Below, in pieces: positions 1 through 7,608 of a DNA stretch of 64,000 nucleotides (the stretch's first letter is position 1; the number at the start of each line of letters is the position of its first letter). The notes below the pieces were generated by a model, which saw only the letters and a program-made list of their open reading frames with translations, was not told the DNA's origin and ran no database searches. This DNA is from Halomonas sp. (GTDB lineage Bacteria > Pseudomonadota > Gammaproteobacteria > Pseudomonadales > Halomonadaceae), in assembly GCF_017515565.1 (NCBI RefSeq), contig NZ_JAFWFN010000026.1:1-64000 (forward strand). Reading direction: 5' to 3'. The position numbers were made by a program, and so were the translations under genes.

Positions 1-116
1 CGGGTCATCAGGTAACGGGCACGATCTTCGCCCTCACGATCCAGTACCGATTCCAGGGAGTCCAGCCACTCCGTGGTTTCGACTGTATCGAGATCTTCTC
101 TTGTCTCCAGACTCAT
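1..116 (-). CDS. aceE: Pyruvate dehydrogenase E1 component, N-terminal fragment (runs off the window)
   Basis: Only the first 38 codons are in the window. They begin at an ATG at 116-114 preceded by a GGAGAG ribosome-binding site. The visible peptide (MSLETREDLDTVETTEWLDS, then an ESV..REG..RARYL stretch) matches the conserved start of homodimeric pyruvate dehydrogenase E1, in which a D-P/T-x-E-T-x-x-W-L motif is followed by S-V-x-x-x-E-G. The full enzyme is about 890 residues and decarboxylates pyruvate with thiamine diphosphate, handing the acetyl group to E2 (AceF). No catalytic residue is visible because the gene leaves the window, so the call rests on the N-terminal signature alone. Confidence 0.8.
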   Translation of the reverse strand, partial: MSLETREDLDTVETTEWLDSLESVLDREGEDRARYLMT

Positions 117-247
117 AGAGGTCTCTCCGAATGACGATAAAGGGTAAGCCTCACAGCCTGAAGGGTGGTCACCGTTCAGGCTGTGGGAAAAGCAGTCATG
201 CTAAGCGTGCGAAAAGTAAGTATTTGAAAAATTGAGTGTGTGAAAAC

Positions 248-780
248 TTACTCTGCCATCTCAGCACGTACATGCAGGCGAAAGCGCGCTATTTGAATGA
301 TTTGGTCAATGGCGGTTTGTCGTTCAGTCGCTGCGTCGTTTTCAAGACGCGTTTCGAACGCAGCGAGAATGGCGTGGCGATCAAGCCCTTTAACGGCAAT
401 GACGAAGGGAAAGCCGAACTTATCTTGGTAAGCCTGATTCATCCGTTGGAAGCGCTCAAACTCTTCAGTCGAACACTGATCTAGCCGGCACCTGCTTGTT
501 CACGGGTGGAGTCCTGAGTTAACTCGCCGGCCAAAGCGGCTTTTCCCGCGAGGTCAGGGTGAGCGCGGATAACGGCAATTTGTTCATCGATAGCTGCGTT
601 GCGAAGCACTGCTCCCATGGTGTCTGCCAGTACGTCGGCATCATCATGCTGGGCGGTAAGGCCCTGTTTCCAAGCAGTTTCTGCTACCCATGGCGAGTGT
701 TCAAATATATCGCCGTAGTGGGCAAGAAAGGCTTCTAAACCGAGGCTGCTAGGACGGGCGGCGTTTAAAGTGTGCGGCAT
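248..780 (-). pseudogene. uraD: uraD: OHCU decarboxylase interrupted by a frameshift
   Basis: The first 99 codons (start 780, GGAGCATACG before ATG) encode the N-terminal half of 2-oxo-4-hydroxy-4-carboxy-5-ureidoimidazoline decarboxylase, with the conserved AHPDLAGKAA active-site stretch and the S-T-R-E-Q-A-G-A-G segment. That frame stops at 481-483. The adjacent frame continues exactly where the family would: LDQCSTEEFERF, then MNQAYQDKFGFPFVIAVKG to a stop at 248-250. Restoring one C near 483-487 would give about 176 residues, the usual family length. UraD performs the last step converting urate oxidation product to S-allantoin. No slippery heptamer is evident, so this is either a real inactivating deletion or a base-call error. 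Confidence 0.8.
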
Positions 781-814
781 CGTATGCTCCAGTTGTATGT
801 TTTTGTCTTTCTTA

Positions 815-824
815 TTGTATACAA
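815..824. promoter_or_regulatory. Candidate GntR-type operator (TTGTATACAA palindrome)
   Basis: A perfect 10-bp palindrome, TTGTATACAA, flanked by CTTA and GAAA, lies between uraD (start 780, minus strand) and the Tsx-like gene (start 952, plus strand). Its form resembles operators of GntR-family repressors (HutC/FadR style). It is well placed to control both divergent genes. No GntR gene is visible in the window, so the regulator is unknown. Confidence 0.35.
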
Positions 825-951
825 GAAATATGTCTAAATGTACTCTAAGTAGTGCCGTTATCGCAAAAAAAACGGTTGTTTACGCCAGCAGAAGCATTCG
901 CGGCGTTGAAAAATGCGTCTAAAAACAAAATCAAACAAACGAGGTTTTCGC

Positions 952-1818
952 ATGTTGAAGAGAAACCGTGCAGTGGCTAAGTATGTATCAGTGGTCACGC
1001 TTCTTGGCGGTATGTCGGCAGGAGCCCATGCGGCGACGTGGAGCGATACGTTTGTGGGGTATCGCTATGGAACACAGTTTACGGAGCCTAATAACCCCGA
1101 GAATGTGGAGAAGCATATTCTCCAGTTCACCCATGTAAGTGGTTATTCACTGGGACAAAATTTTTTCAATCTGGATGTTCTTCAATCCAGCAGTGAAGAC
1201 CCTGCCAATAACAGTGATTCAGGGGCAACAGAAGCGTACCTGGCATATCGTCATCAGCTGCATGCCGGGGGGGTGTTTGATGAGCCGCTCGCGTTTGGGC
1301 CGGTGAGGGATATGGCGCTGACCTTTGGGTTTGACCTAAACACCAAAAATACCGGCTTTGCGCCGCGTAAGCGCCAGCTGCTGGTTGGGCCAACGTTTAA
1401 GTTTGACGTGCCACGTGGCTTTGTAGACCTAAGCCTGTTTTATAGCCGGGAATGGAATCACTGCGGTCTACCGCCCTGTGGGCTACCGGAAAACCAGAAC
1501 AGCATCTCCTTTGATCCTTATTACCAAATCAATTTGGCTTGGGGGTTACCGTTTGAAGCCGCTGCTTTACCGCTTAAATTCCAAGGCTTCTATAGCTACA
1601 ACGGTGCGAAAGGCGATGACTACTTTGGCGTGTCGACCAAACCTGAGCAGTTAATGCGCACCTCGCTAATGCTGGATGTAGGGCAGGTTGCATGGGGAGC
1701 AGAAAACTCCCTATGGGCAGGTGTTGGCTATGAGTATTGGCGCAATAAATTTGGTAATCACGACAAGCCCGGTGTGGATACTGATGCCATGACCTTCAAT
1801 CTAGAGTGGCATTTCTGA
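952..1818 (+). CDS. Tsx/OmpK-family nucleoside-specific outer-membrane channel
   Basis: The protein has 288 residues. The ATG at 952 is chosen over one at 913 because GAGG lies 8 bases before it and it leaves a clean signal peptide (MLKRNRAVAKYVSV, hydrophobic core, AHA cleavage). The mature protein starts ATWSDTFVGYRYGTQFTEP, which together with KHILQFTHVSGYSLGQNFF is typical of the Tsx/OmpK 12-stranded beta-barrel family. It ends in an aromatic-rich strand closing in W-H-F, the normal outer-membrane assembly signal. Tsx-type channels admit nucleosides and similar solutes. Divergence from the purine-catabolic uraD suggests a purine, nucleoside or ureide substrate; that is inference. An extracellular loop carries an HCGLPPCG pair that could form a disulfide. 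Confidence 0.82.
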   Translation: MLKRNRAVAKYVSVVTLLGGMSAGAHAATWSDTFVGYRYGTQFTEPNNPENVEKHILQFTHVSGYSLGQNFFNLDVLQSSSEDPANNSDSGATEAYLAYRHQLHAGGVFDEPLAFGPVRDMALTFGFDLNTKNTGFAPRKRQLLVGPTFKFDVPRGFVDLSLFYSREWNHCGLPPCGLPENQNSISFDPYYQINLAWGLPFEAAALPLKFQGFYSYNGAKGDDYFGVSTKPEQLMRTSLMLDVGQVAWGAENSLWAGVGYEYWRNKFGNHDKPGVDTDAMTFNLEWHF

Positions 1819-1854
1819 TTATTCAGCAAGACACATAACGTTATTGGTATCACG

Positions 1855-1877
1855 GCTGGGGGCTTTAGGCCCCCAGC
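1855..1877. terminator. Hairpin terminator between the Tsx-like gene and the convergent LysR gene
   Basis: GCTGGGGGC (1855-1863) pairs perfectly with GCCCCCAGC (1869-1877) across a TTTAG loop. It lies 36 bases after the channel gene stop and 15 before the convergent LysR stop. The T-tract is weak (GTTACGTTT), so it may act on both strands as a convergent terminator. Confidence 0.7.
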
Positions 1878-1892
1878 GTTACGTTTAAACGA

Positions 1893-2777
1893 TCAACACG
1901 CCTGCATAATATGCGCTACAAAGCGCCTTACCTTCGCCAGTTCCCCTAGGTGCTCGGGGTACACCAGGTAATAAGCGCTCTCACTGAGCCTTTTATGCGG
2001 CCAAGCAAGCGTCAGCCGTTCGGCGGCGAGCTCTTCATCCACTATAAAGTGGGGTACTAATGCAACGCCGCCACCCGCCATGGCGGTTCGTACTAGCATG
2101 GTAAACGTCTCAAAGCGCGTACCATGATAGCTGCGATCAGTGGTGATTTTTTGGCCCGCAAACCAGTGGTGCCAAGCATCCGGGCGGGTGGAAAGGTGGA
2201 GTAACGGTAGTTGTGCTAGGTCATCCACCGTGTGAACAGGGTGTTGAGCCAGCAGCGCAGGGGCGGCGACCGCCACCATTTCTTCATCAAATAATTTATG
2301 GCAGGCAAGGCTAGGCCAACTGCCATGACCGTAAAAAAAGGCGATGTCTATATTTTGCTGCTCAAGATCAAAATCTTTTACCCGGTCATGAAACTCCAAG
2401 CTAATACCGGGGTTGTTGGCTAAAAAAGCGGGCAATTTATCAGCTAACCAACGGCTGCCAAAGCTTGGCAGCGTCGCAATCTTCAGCACCTCGCTATTCC
2501 CGCTAAAGGTCATAATGGTGTGGGCCGACATCTCAATTTGGGTGAGCACTTTGCGAACATCGCTAAGAAAGATGGCGCCTTCAGGCGTCAGCAGCAAGCT
2601 TCGTCTTACGCGACGAAAAAGCTTGTGCTGCAGCAGGGTTTCAAGATGAGCGACCTGCTTGCTTACCGCACTTTGTGTAAGGCTCAACTCATCGGCTGCG
2701 CGAGTGAAGCTCATATGCCGTGCAGCGGCTTCAAAGCACTGCATTGCCGCCGTTGAGGGAAGGTTACGAGATGCCAA
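1893..2777 (-). CDS. LysR-family transcriptional regulator (GcvA-like)
   Basis: An N-terminal winged helix-turn-helix (FTRAADELSLTQSAVSKQVA, about residues 22-41) is followed by a two-lobed LysR effector domain. The longer frame opens with a GTG at 2804. A TTG at 2777 sits 8 bases after AGGAG and gives the usual MASRNLPS...CFEAAARH start of GcvA-like regulators, so I chose it (294 residues). The gene is divergent from hglS with a LysR-box-like dyad between them. It is therefore probably the local activator or repressor of hglS, responding to a lysine or 2-oxoadipate-type metabolite; the effector is not deducible from sequence. Confidence 0.88.
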   Translation of the reverse strand: MASRNLPSTAAMQCFEAAARHMSFTRAADELSLTQSAVSKQVAHLETLLQHKLFRRVRRSLLLTPEGAIFLSDVRKVLTQIEMSAHTIMTFSGNSEVLKIATLPSFGSRWLADKLPAFLANNPGISLEFHDRVKDFDLEQQNIDIAFFYGHGSWPSLACHKLFDEEMVAVAAPALLAQHPVHTVDDLAQLPLLHLSTRPDAWHHWFAGQKITTDRSYHGTRFETFTMLVRTAMAGGGVALVPHFIVDEELAAERLTLAWPHKRLSESAYYLVYPEHLGELAKVRRFVAHIMQAC

Positions 2778-2859
2778 ACAAAACGCTCCTGCTGCTTTAT
2801 GCACTGTCTTAATGTTTCACCACCCCGGCGAGGAGTGGAGCAGTAACAATCAGTGCTTA

Positions 2860-2878
2860 TATCTCAAACGTTGAGTAT
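2860..2878. promoter_or_regulatory. Candidate LysR box between the LysR gene and hglS
   Basis: CTCAA (2863-2867) and TTGAG (2871-2875) form a dyad containing a T-N11-A arrangement (T2862 to A2874), the classical LysR recognition pattern. It sits in the divergent intergenic region about 100 bp upstream of hglS. It supports cross-regulation, but the motif is short and could occur by chance. Confidence 0.45.
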
Positions 2879-2978
2879 ACATTCCTGTTAGGCATGCATT
2901 CGGCTATTTTTTTCGTTTGTGATCCGTTACGTGTACTTGTTTTGATAGATGTATTAAACGGAAATTGAGAGCCATAAC

Positions 2979-4340
2979 ATGACCCACACAGATCTTCTTT
3001 CAACCAATGATGTTCGCGACCGTTTCTCTAAGGCGATGTCGGCCATGTATCAAGCCGAAGTGCCCCAGTACGGCACGCTACTTGAACTTGTCGAGCGCGT
3101 TAATCAAGAAACCCTGAGCCAACAGCCTGAGCTGCACCGCCGCCTGGAAGCGCAGGGTGAGTTGGCTCGTTTGAGCGTAGAACGCCACGGGGCGATTCGC
3201 GTGGGAACCGCCGCAGAGCTTTCCATGCTGCGCCGCCTGTTTGCCGTGATGGGCATGTATCCGGTGGGCTATTACGATCTTTCTGAAGCGGGGGTGCCGG
3301 TTCATTCAACTGCCTTCCGGCCTATCGAAGATGACGCCTTGGCGATGAACCCTTTCCGTGTTTTTACCTCGCTACTGCGTTTAGAGCTCATTGAAAGCGA
3401 GGCGCTGCGCCAGCGTTCAGAAGAGATTCTGGCTAAGCGCGATATCTTTACCCCAGGGGCGCGCGAACTTATTGAGCGTCATGAAACCCAGGGTGGACTA
3501 ACCAGCGAAGAGGCCGATCAGTTCGTAAAAGAAGCCCTGGAAACCTTCCGTTGGCATCAGGATGCGACGGTCGATCTGGAGACCTATCATGCGTTACATG
3601 ATGAGCACCGTTTGATTGCCGATGTGGTGTGCTTCCGTGGGCCGCATATTAATCACCTGACGCCGCGCACTCTGGATATCGACGAAGTACAGCGGCGCAT
3701 GCCGGAGATGGGGATGAACCCCAAAGCCGTCATTGAAGGGCCGCCGCGTCGTGAGTGCCCCATTTTGCTGCGCCAAACCAGCTTTAAAGCGTTAGAAGAA
3801 TCGATTCGCTTTGCTGGTGACGCACAAGGCACCCACACCGCCCGCTTTGGTGAAATTGAGCAGCGTGGAGTGGCGCTAACACCAAAAGGCCGTGCGCTTT
3901 ATGACCAGTTGCTTACTGAAGGTCGCAAGCAAACCGCTGGGTTGGATAACGACGCGCACCAAACGGTCATGAAAAACGTATTCGCCAAGTTTCCTGATAA
4001 CGATGAGGCAATGCGCCGTGAGGCGTTAGCGTATTTTCACTATCATCTGACCGAGAAAGGTCAGGTTGCTAAAGATGCTGATAGTGCCGATATTGATGCG
4101 TTAATCGCGCAGGGATTGGTGGAAGCACAGCCGATTACCTATGAAGACTTTCTGCCGGTTAGCGCGGCGGGTATTTTTCAGTCGAATCTGGGTGGTGCAG
4201 AGAGCCAAGCCTATGCCGGAAATGCTAATCGCGATGCCTTTGAAGAAGCACTGGGTGCCCAGGTAACCGATGAATTGGCGCTTTATGCTGAGCGGGAAAA
4301 TGCGTCTAAAGAGAACGTATTGGCACGTTTAAAAAGCTAA
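2979..4340 (+). CDS. hglS: 2-oxoadipate dioxygenase/decarboxylase (HglS/YdcJ, DUF1338)
   Basis: The protein has 453 residues, normal for the family. HglS is a mononuclear non-heme iron enzyme that converts 2-oxoadipate to D-2-hydroxyglutarate in the D-lysine branch of lysine catabolism. The residues known to bind metal and substrate in the Pseudomonas putida enzyme fall at the same numbers here: His70 and Arg74 in SVERHGAIRVG, His226 in RGPHINHLTPR, and Glu294 in FGEIEQRG. The AVMGMYPVGYYDL and GVPVHSTAFRP blocks are also family hallmarks. The gene stands alone apart from the divergent LysR gene. No other lysine-degradation enzyme is in the window, so its pathway partners must lie elsewhere. 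Confidence 0.92.
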   Translation: MTHTDLLSTNDVRDRFSKAMSAMYQAEVPQYGTLLELVERVNQETLSQQPELHRRLEAQGELARLSVERHGAIRVGTAAELSMLRRLFAVMGMYPVGYYDLSEAGVPVHSTAFRPIEDDALAMNPFRVFTSLLRLELIESEALRQRSEEILAKRDIFTPGARELIERHETQGGLTSEEADQFVKEALETFRWHQDATVDLETYHALHDEHRLIADVVCFRGPHINHLTPRTLDIDEVQRRMPEMGMNPKAVIEGPPRRECPILLRQTSFKALEESIRFAGDAQGTHTARFGEIEQRGVALTPKGRALYDQLLTEGRKQTAGLDNDAHQTVMKNVFAKFPDNDEAMRREALAYFHYHLTEKGQVAKDADSADIDALIAQGLVEAQPITYEDFLPVSAAGIFQSNLGGAESQAYAGNANRDAFEEALGAQVTDELALYAERENASKENVLARLKS

Positions 4341-4360
4341 TGCGTCGTTTGTAATTAATG

Positions 4361-4382
4361 TACAGCATAAGGATGTGCTGTA
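4361..4382 (+). terminator. Weak hairpin after hglS
   Basis: TACAGCA (4361-4367) pairs with TGCTGTA (4376-4382) across an 8-base loop and is followed by TTTATTGTTTT. It is 20 bp past the hglS stop and is the best termination signal there, though low in GC. Confidence 0.4.
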
Positions 4383-4471
4383 TTTATTGTTTTAATTCAT
4401 GGGTTAAAAGCTAAAAATTAATATAATTATCTAGCGTATAAAAACATTTATGTATTTGCTGTTGACGCGAG

Positions 4472-4631
4472 TGATATAGAAGCGCAAACTGTTTGCAGTT
4501 GGTTAGCAAGTCGAACGTTGTCAGCAGTATCGAAGCATTTTAGCGTTGAGCCTGGTGAAAGTTTCTTGTTCTACCCTCTGTAACTCGGGTATTACCCCGG
4601 CATTAATTTCGCTAAATCGAGGATTTCGATC
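4472..4631 (+). promoter_or_regulatory. Cold-shock gene promoter and long 5' leader
   Basis: An extended -10 box (TG-A-TATAGA, 4472-4480) would start transcription near 4487, about 145 nt before the cold-shock ATG. A leader of this length is typical of cspA-type mRNAs, whose 5' region refolds with temperature. I do not recognise a canonical cold-box sequence. GAGG (4619-4622) ahead of ATTTCGATC is the ribosome-binding site. Confidence 0.4.
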
Positions 4632-4838
4632 ATGGCAACTGGTACCGTAAAGTGGTTTAACGACACTAAAGGCTTCGGCTTTATTTCTCCTGAAGTTAGC
4701 GGCGACGATCTGTTCGCACACTTCTCCGAAATTCAAGCAGACGGCTTTAAATCCCTGCAAGACGGTCAAAAGGTTTCTTTTGACGTCACCCAGGGCCAAA
4801 AAGGCCTTCGGGCTTCTAATATCAAGGTTATGGAATAA
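4632..4838 (+). CDS. Cold-shock protein, CspA family
   Basis: The protein has 68 residues and forms one cold-shock domain. The RNP1-like motif KGFGFISP and RNP2-like DLFAHFSEI are both present, after the family start [14 protein letters not shown]. These five-stranded OB-fold proteins bind single-stranded RNA and DNA and melt mRNA structure at low temperature; some members are constitutive or respond to growth phase. It is monocistronic, with its own long leader and a strong terminator. The sequence does not say whether it is truly cold-induced. Confidence 0.95.
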   Translation: MATGTVKWFNDTKGFGFISPEVSGDDLFAHFSEIQADGFKSLQDGQKVSFDVTQGQKGLRASNIKVME

Positions 4839-4883
4839 ACCCCATATCACGATATTAGCTACCGACTAGATCGGTAAGCTTAA

Positions 4884-4907
4884 AACCCCGCCTAGTGCGG
4901 GGTTTTT
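4884..4907 (+). terminator. Strong intrinsic terminator after the cold-shock gene
   Basis: AACCCCGC (4884-4891) and GCGGGGTT (4897-4904) form a perfect stem over CTAGT, followed by T residues to 4907. A second small hairpin, TACCGA/TCGGTA (4860-4876), precedes it. Confidence 0.9.
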
Positions 4908-5021
4908 GCGTTATTGCCTTTTTTATTAGAGCTTTTCAATCTCGGTTATTGATTGTGCTTTTAAGCGTTTCATAAACCAATAGCTTTAAATAGTGATGGG
5001 CGCTGTAAGAGGGGCGTTTCG

Positions 5022-5645
5022 CTATACCTGCCTTCTGTCTAATTCATTCATCAGCTTAGAAATGTTTTTGGCGGAGCTGCCTGTATCGTCAGCAAGTTTG
5101 CGCACGTTATCAGCCACTACAGCAAACCCTTTACCAGCCTCGCCAGCACGCGCAGCCTCAATACCGGCGTTAATGCTCAATAAGCGCAGCATTTTTAACG
5201 TATGTACGATTTGTTCGGTTTCTGAGGCGATTCCACGGCTAATCGTCGCAAGCCGTTCCTCGTTTTGACGCCGTGCCTGGATATCGGTGACCACACCTTC
5301 CAAATAGATAACGGTGCCGTTTTCATCTGTCACTGCGCCGCCATACTCACTTACCCAGCGTAGGCTACCGTCTTTATTTTTTAAGCGGTAGTCGGCTTGC
5401 CAGTTTTGTTTGGCATCAATGGCTTTTTCGATAGCCTGGTCAAGCGCAGCAGCGTCATCGGGATAAATCAGCTCTACATAGGATTGATGGCGATTGTTTA
5501 GCAAATCCTCAACCATATACCCGGTCAGGTCTTTTACCCGGCCTGTCAGATTCAGCATCGTGTAGTGTTCGTCGTTTCTGCAGCGGTATAAGAAGCCGTT
5601 CATACGCGTAGCGATACTTTCATACACATTGTCGTGCTCAGACAT
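5022..5645 (-). CDS. Short soluble PAS protein with a minimal chemoreceptor signalling tip
   Basis: The protein has 207 residues and no membrane segment. A PAS fold spans about residues 15-125 ([15 protein letters not shown], then [22 protein letters not shown] and a DITxxR-type end). A short piece of methyl-accepting chemotaxis protein signalling domain follows, containing the hairpin-tip consensus [22 protein letters not shown]-like block at about 163-185. Full receptors carry far longer coiled-coil arms; here only the tip and about 20 residues on either side remain. It may couple a PAS signal to CheA/CheW arrays or act as a decoy tip. No che genes are nearby. The domains are certain, the function is not. 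Confidence 0.8.
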   Translation of the reverse strand: MSEHDNVYESIATRMNGFLYRCRNDEHYTMLNLTGRVKDLTGYMVEDLLNNRHQSYVELIYPDDAAALDQAIEKAIDAKQNWQADYRLKNKDGSLRWVSEYGGAVTDENGTVIYLEGVVTDIQARRQNEERLATISRGIASETEQIVHTLKMLRLLSINAGIEAARAGEAGKGFAVVADNVRKLADDTGSSAKNISKLMNELDRRQV

Positions 5646-5899
5646 TCGGCGGTGACCTTTTCTCTTGTGTGGGACGTGACTATTGCACTGTGCCGCCGTT
5701 GGGGGTTGTAGTCCAGCGTGGTGTGAAGCTGTCTAGATTTTATCCGGATGGTCAAGCGGGTTAACCGACTCTTAGCTACTTCTTTTTAGCAGTTTGAAGG
5801 GGGAGTAATTTAGCGATTTTCTTGCATTGCTTGTGAGTGGTGTCATTGAGAAGATGGCGCTGGTTGATGCAGGCAGCACACGGCCGTGGAGGGTCCAGT

Positions 5900-7207
5900 A
5901 TGAAAACCTTGTCGAATATGGGGTTTGCTCTTTTTGGGGCAGCCCTGGTCGCGATTAGCTATGGGCTTGCGCGCTTTGCGTTTGGTTTGTTTGTGCCTTC
6001 CATTAGCGCCGAACTGGAGCTGACCGCGTACTTGGTGGGCATTATTGGGGCACTGCCGTTCATCAGTTTTGTACTGGCCACGCTGGTTGCCCCACTTGCT
6101 GCAGACCGGTTTGGTGCGCGTAACTTGGCGGTGCTTTCTGGCGGGACTGGAGTGGCAGGGCTTGTTGTCATAAGCCAGTCAACCAGTGCTTTGTCGCTTG
6201 GTGTGGGTGTGTTCATCTGCGGCATTTGCACGGGGTTGATGATGCCCGCACTGACCGCCGCTATGCAGGCATTGGTGAGCCGAACGATGCACGGCCGTGT
6301 CAGCTCGATCATGAATGCAGGCACCAGTGTTGGCATTATCGTCGCAGTGCCTACCGTCGTGTTCCTGGCGGATGCCTGGCGTTTTACCTACTCAAGCTTT
6401 GCCGTGTTAGCGGGCTTGGGGGTTGTTGCGGCATGGTACTTTATTCCCTCGGTCTCTCGGGTTGTGCCAGCGAATGCTGCACCGCCACCGCCGATCACGC
6501 GACTGCAATGGTCGCGCCTTACCCGGCTTTCACTATTTGCCTTTGCTATGGGCTTTGTGGCTGCACCATACTGGCTTTTCGCCCCCGATTTGGCCGTTAC
6601 TCTTGGCGCTTTGCCACCACACCAAACCGGTTGGCTCTGGTTTGCCGTGGGGCTTGCTGGGCTTGGGGGTGCCGTAGTGAGTGATTTGGCTGACCGTAAC
6701 AACCCACCTATTACGCAAGCATTAATGCTGATGATGCTCTCTTCAAGCTTAGTGTTGCTGGCGGCTAGCCCAAGTCAGTTAGCGTTGGCGATGTTTTCGG
6801 CCATGGTATTTGGCCTTGCTTACATGAGCTTGACCGGGCTTTATCTGATGACGGGCATTCGGCTATTGCCGGGGCGGCTTTCCATGGGGCCGGTGTTGCC
6901 CTTTATGGCCTGTGCCCTTGGGCAGGCCGCAGGATCGCCGGTTGTAGGCGTACTGGTGGACGGCTTTGGTTATGCCTATGCGTTTTCAGTGTTTTCAGCT
7001 ATTGGCATTGTAGTGGCGATTTTATCACCTGCTTATCCAGGTCATATTGACTATTGGGCAGATTGGACGGAGGAAACGGCGGAAGAAGCACAAGGTGAGC
7101 CGCTATCTGTTGAAGATACGGGTCTTCAGGCAGCGTACGACTACCAGCTGCTTGACGAGAACGGTGAACCTCTTGAACCCGCCGCTGAAGAGTCCAATAC
7201 CTCTTAG
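5900..7207 (+). CDS. Major facilitator superfamily transporter (CynX/YbfB-like)
   Basis: The protein has 435 residues and about 12 hydrophobic segments. The ATG at 5900 follows GGAGGG and is preferred to an upstream start at 5837, which would add a charged, non-conserved extension. The N-terminal half shows the MFS loop 2-3 signature (LAADRFGARNLAVL). The first helix contains ISYGLARFAFGLFVPSI, typical of the YbfB/YjiJ and CynX groups. The C-terminus is an acidic cytoplasmic tail of about 55 residues (EETAEEAQGEP...EPAAEESNTS). Substrate cannot be inferred. The gene stands alone, with a convergent microprotein gene just downstream. Confidence 0.85.
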   Translation: MKTLSNMGFALFGAALVAISYGLARFAFGLFVPSISAELELTAYLVGIIGALPFISFVLATLVAPLAADRFGARNLAVLSGGTGVAGLVVISQSTSALSLGVGVFICGICTGLMMPALTAAMQALVSRTMHGRVSSIMNAGTSVGIIVAVPTVVFLADAWRFTYSSFAVLAGLGVVAAWYFIPSVSRVVPANAAPPPPITRLQWSRLTRLSLFAFAMGFVAAPYWLFAPDLAVTLGALPPHQTGWLWFAVGLAGLGGAVVSDLADRNNPPITQALMLMMLSSSLVLLAASPSQLALAMFSAMVFGLAYMSLTGLYLMTGIRLLPGRLSMGPVLPFMACALGQAAGSPVVGVLVDGFGYAYAFSVFSAIGIVVAILSPAYPGHIDYWADWTEETAEEAQGEPLSVEDTGLQAAYDYQLLDENGEPLEPAAEESNTS

Positions 7208-7258
7208 CCGTTGTGCTGCAGATGAAATTGAACAGCAGACGCCGCTGTTAAGGTGGCG

Positions 7259-7390
7259 TTAAAGTTGTTTAGCTATTTTCCGCCATGGCTTGCCTTCACA
7301 GGTAGCATAGTTTGCGCAATCGGCTAGGCAGCCACGACAGGGTAGCCGCAGTGGCGTAGGGGAAGGCGTTGGTTTTATGGGGGTTGTCAT
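7259..7390 (-). CDS. Putative Cys-rich microprotein, 43 residues
   Basis: A 44-codon frame from ATG (7390-7388) to TAA (7261-7259) encodes a Pro/Thr-rich start and a four-cysteine core CRGCLADCANYATCEGKPWR. The C-x2-C-x3-C-x5-C spacing followed by E-G-K-P-W-R looks like a small metal-binding knuckle, and I believe similar short proteins occur in pseudomonads, though I cannot name a family. A modest AAAGG sits 9-10 bases upstream. It faces the MFS gene and is divergent from the ABC exporter, and it fills an otherwise unexplained 300-bp gap. Zinc or iron-sulfur binding is speculation; the coding call rests on the regular motif and lack of an alternative. Confidence 0.5.
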   Translation of the reverse strand: MTTPIKPTPSPTPLRLPCRGCLADCANYATCEGKPWRKIAKQL

Positions 7391-7608
7391 AATTCTGGCC
7401 TTTATAGCAGGCGTGTTTAAAGGGGGCTGCACGTTCAAAGATTGGTGCTATTGCTTACTTTGATAGAAGCACCGTCATTCACTTTAGCACCCCTTGGTCT
7501 CGTAACCCAGCAGTGACAAAAGCGCGCTCCAGCGCAATCGTCGGCTGCATGCCACCCTGTGGCCTGCTATGGTCAAAAGCCGCTTCTTATTACCGAGCCT
7601 TTGCCCTT

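Noticed and set aside
478-490. Programmed frameshift in uraD
   Set aside because: No slippery heptamer or downstream pseudoknot is evident and the family is not known to use frameshifting; a deletion or base-call error is simpler.
7513-7608. N-terminal extension of the ABC exporter from the GTG at 7513
   Set aside because: The 32 extra residues lack family similarity and the ATG at 7609 begins exactly at the usual start of the membrane domain.
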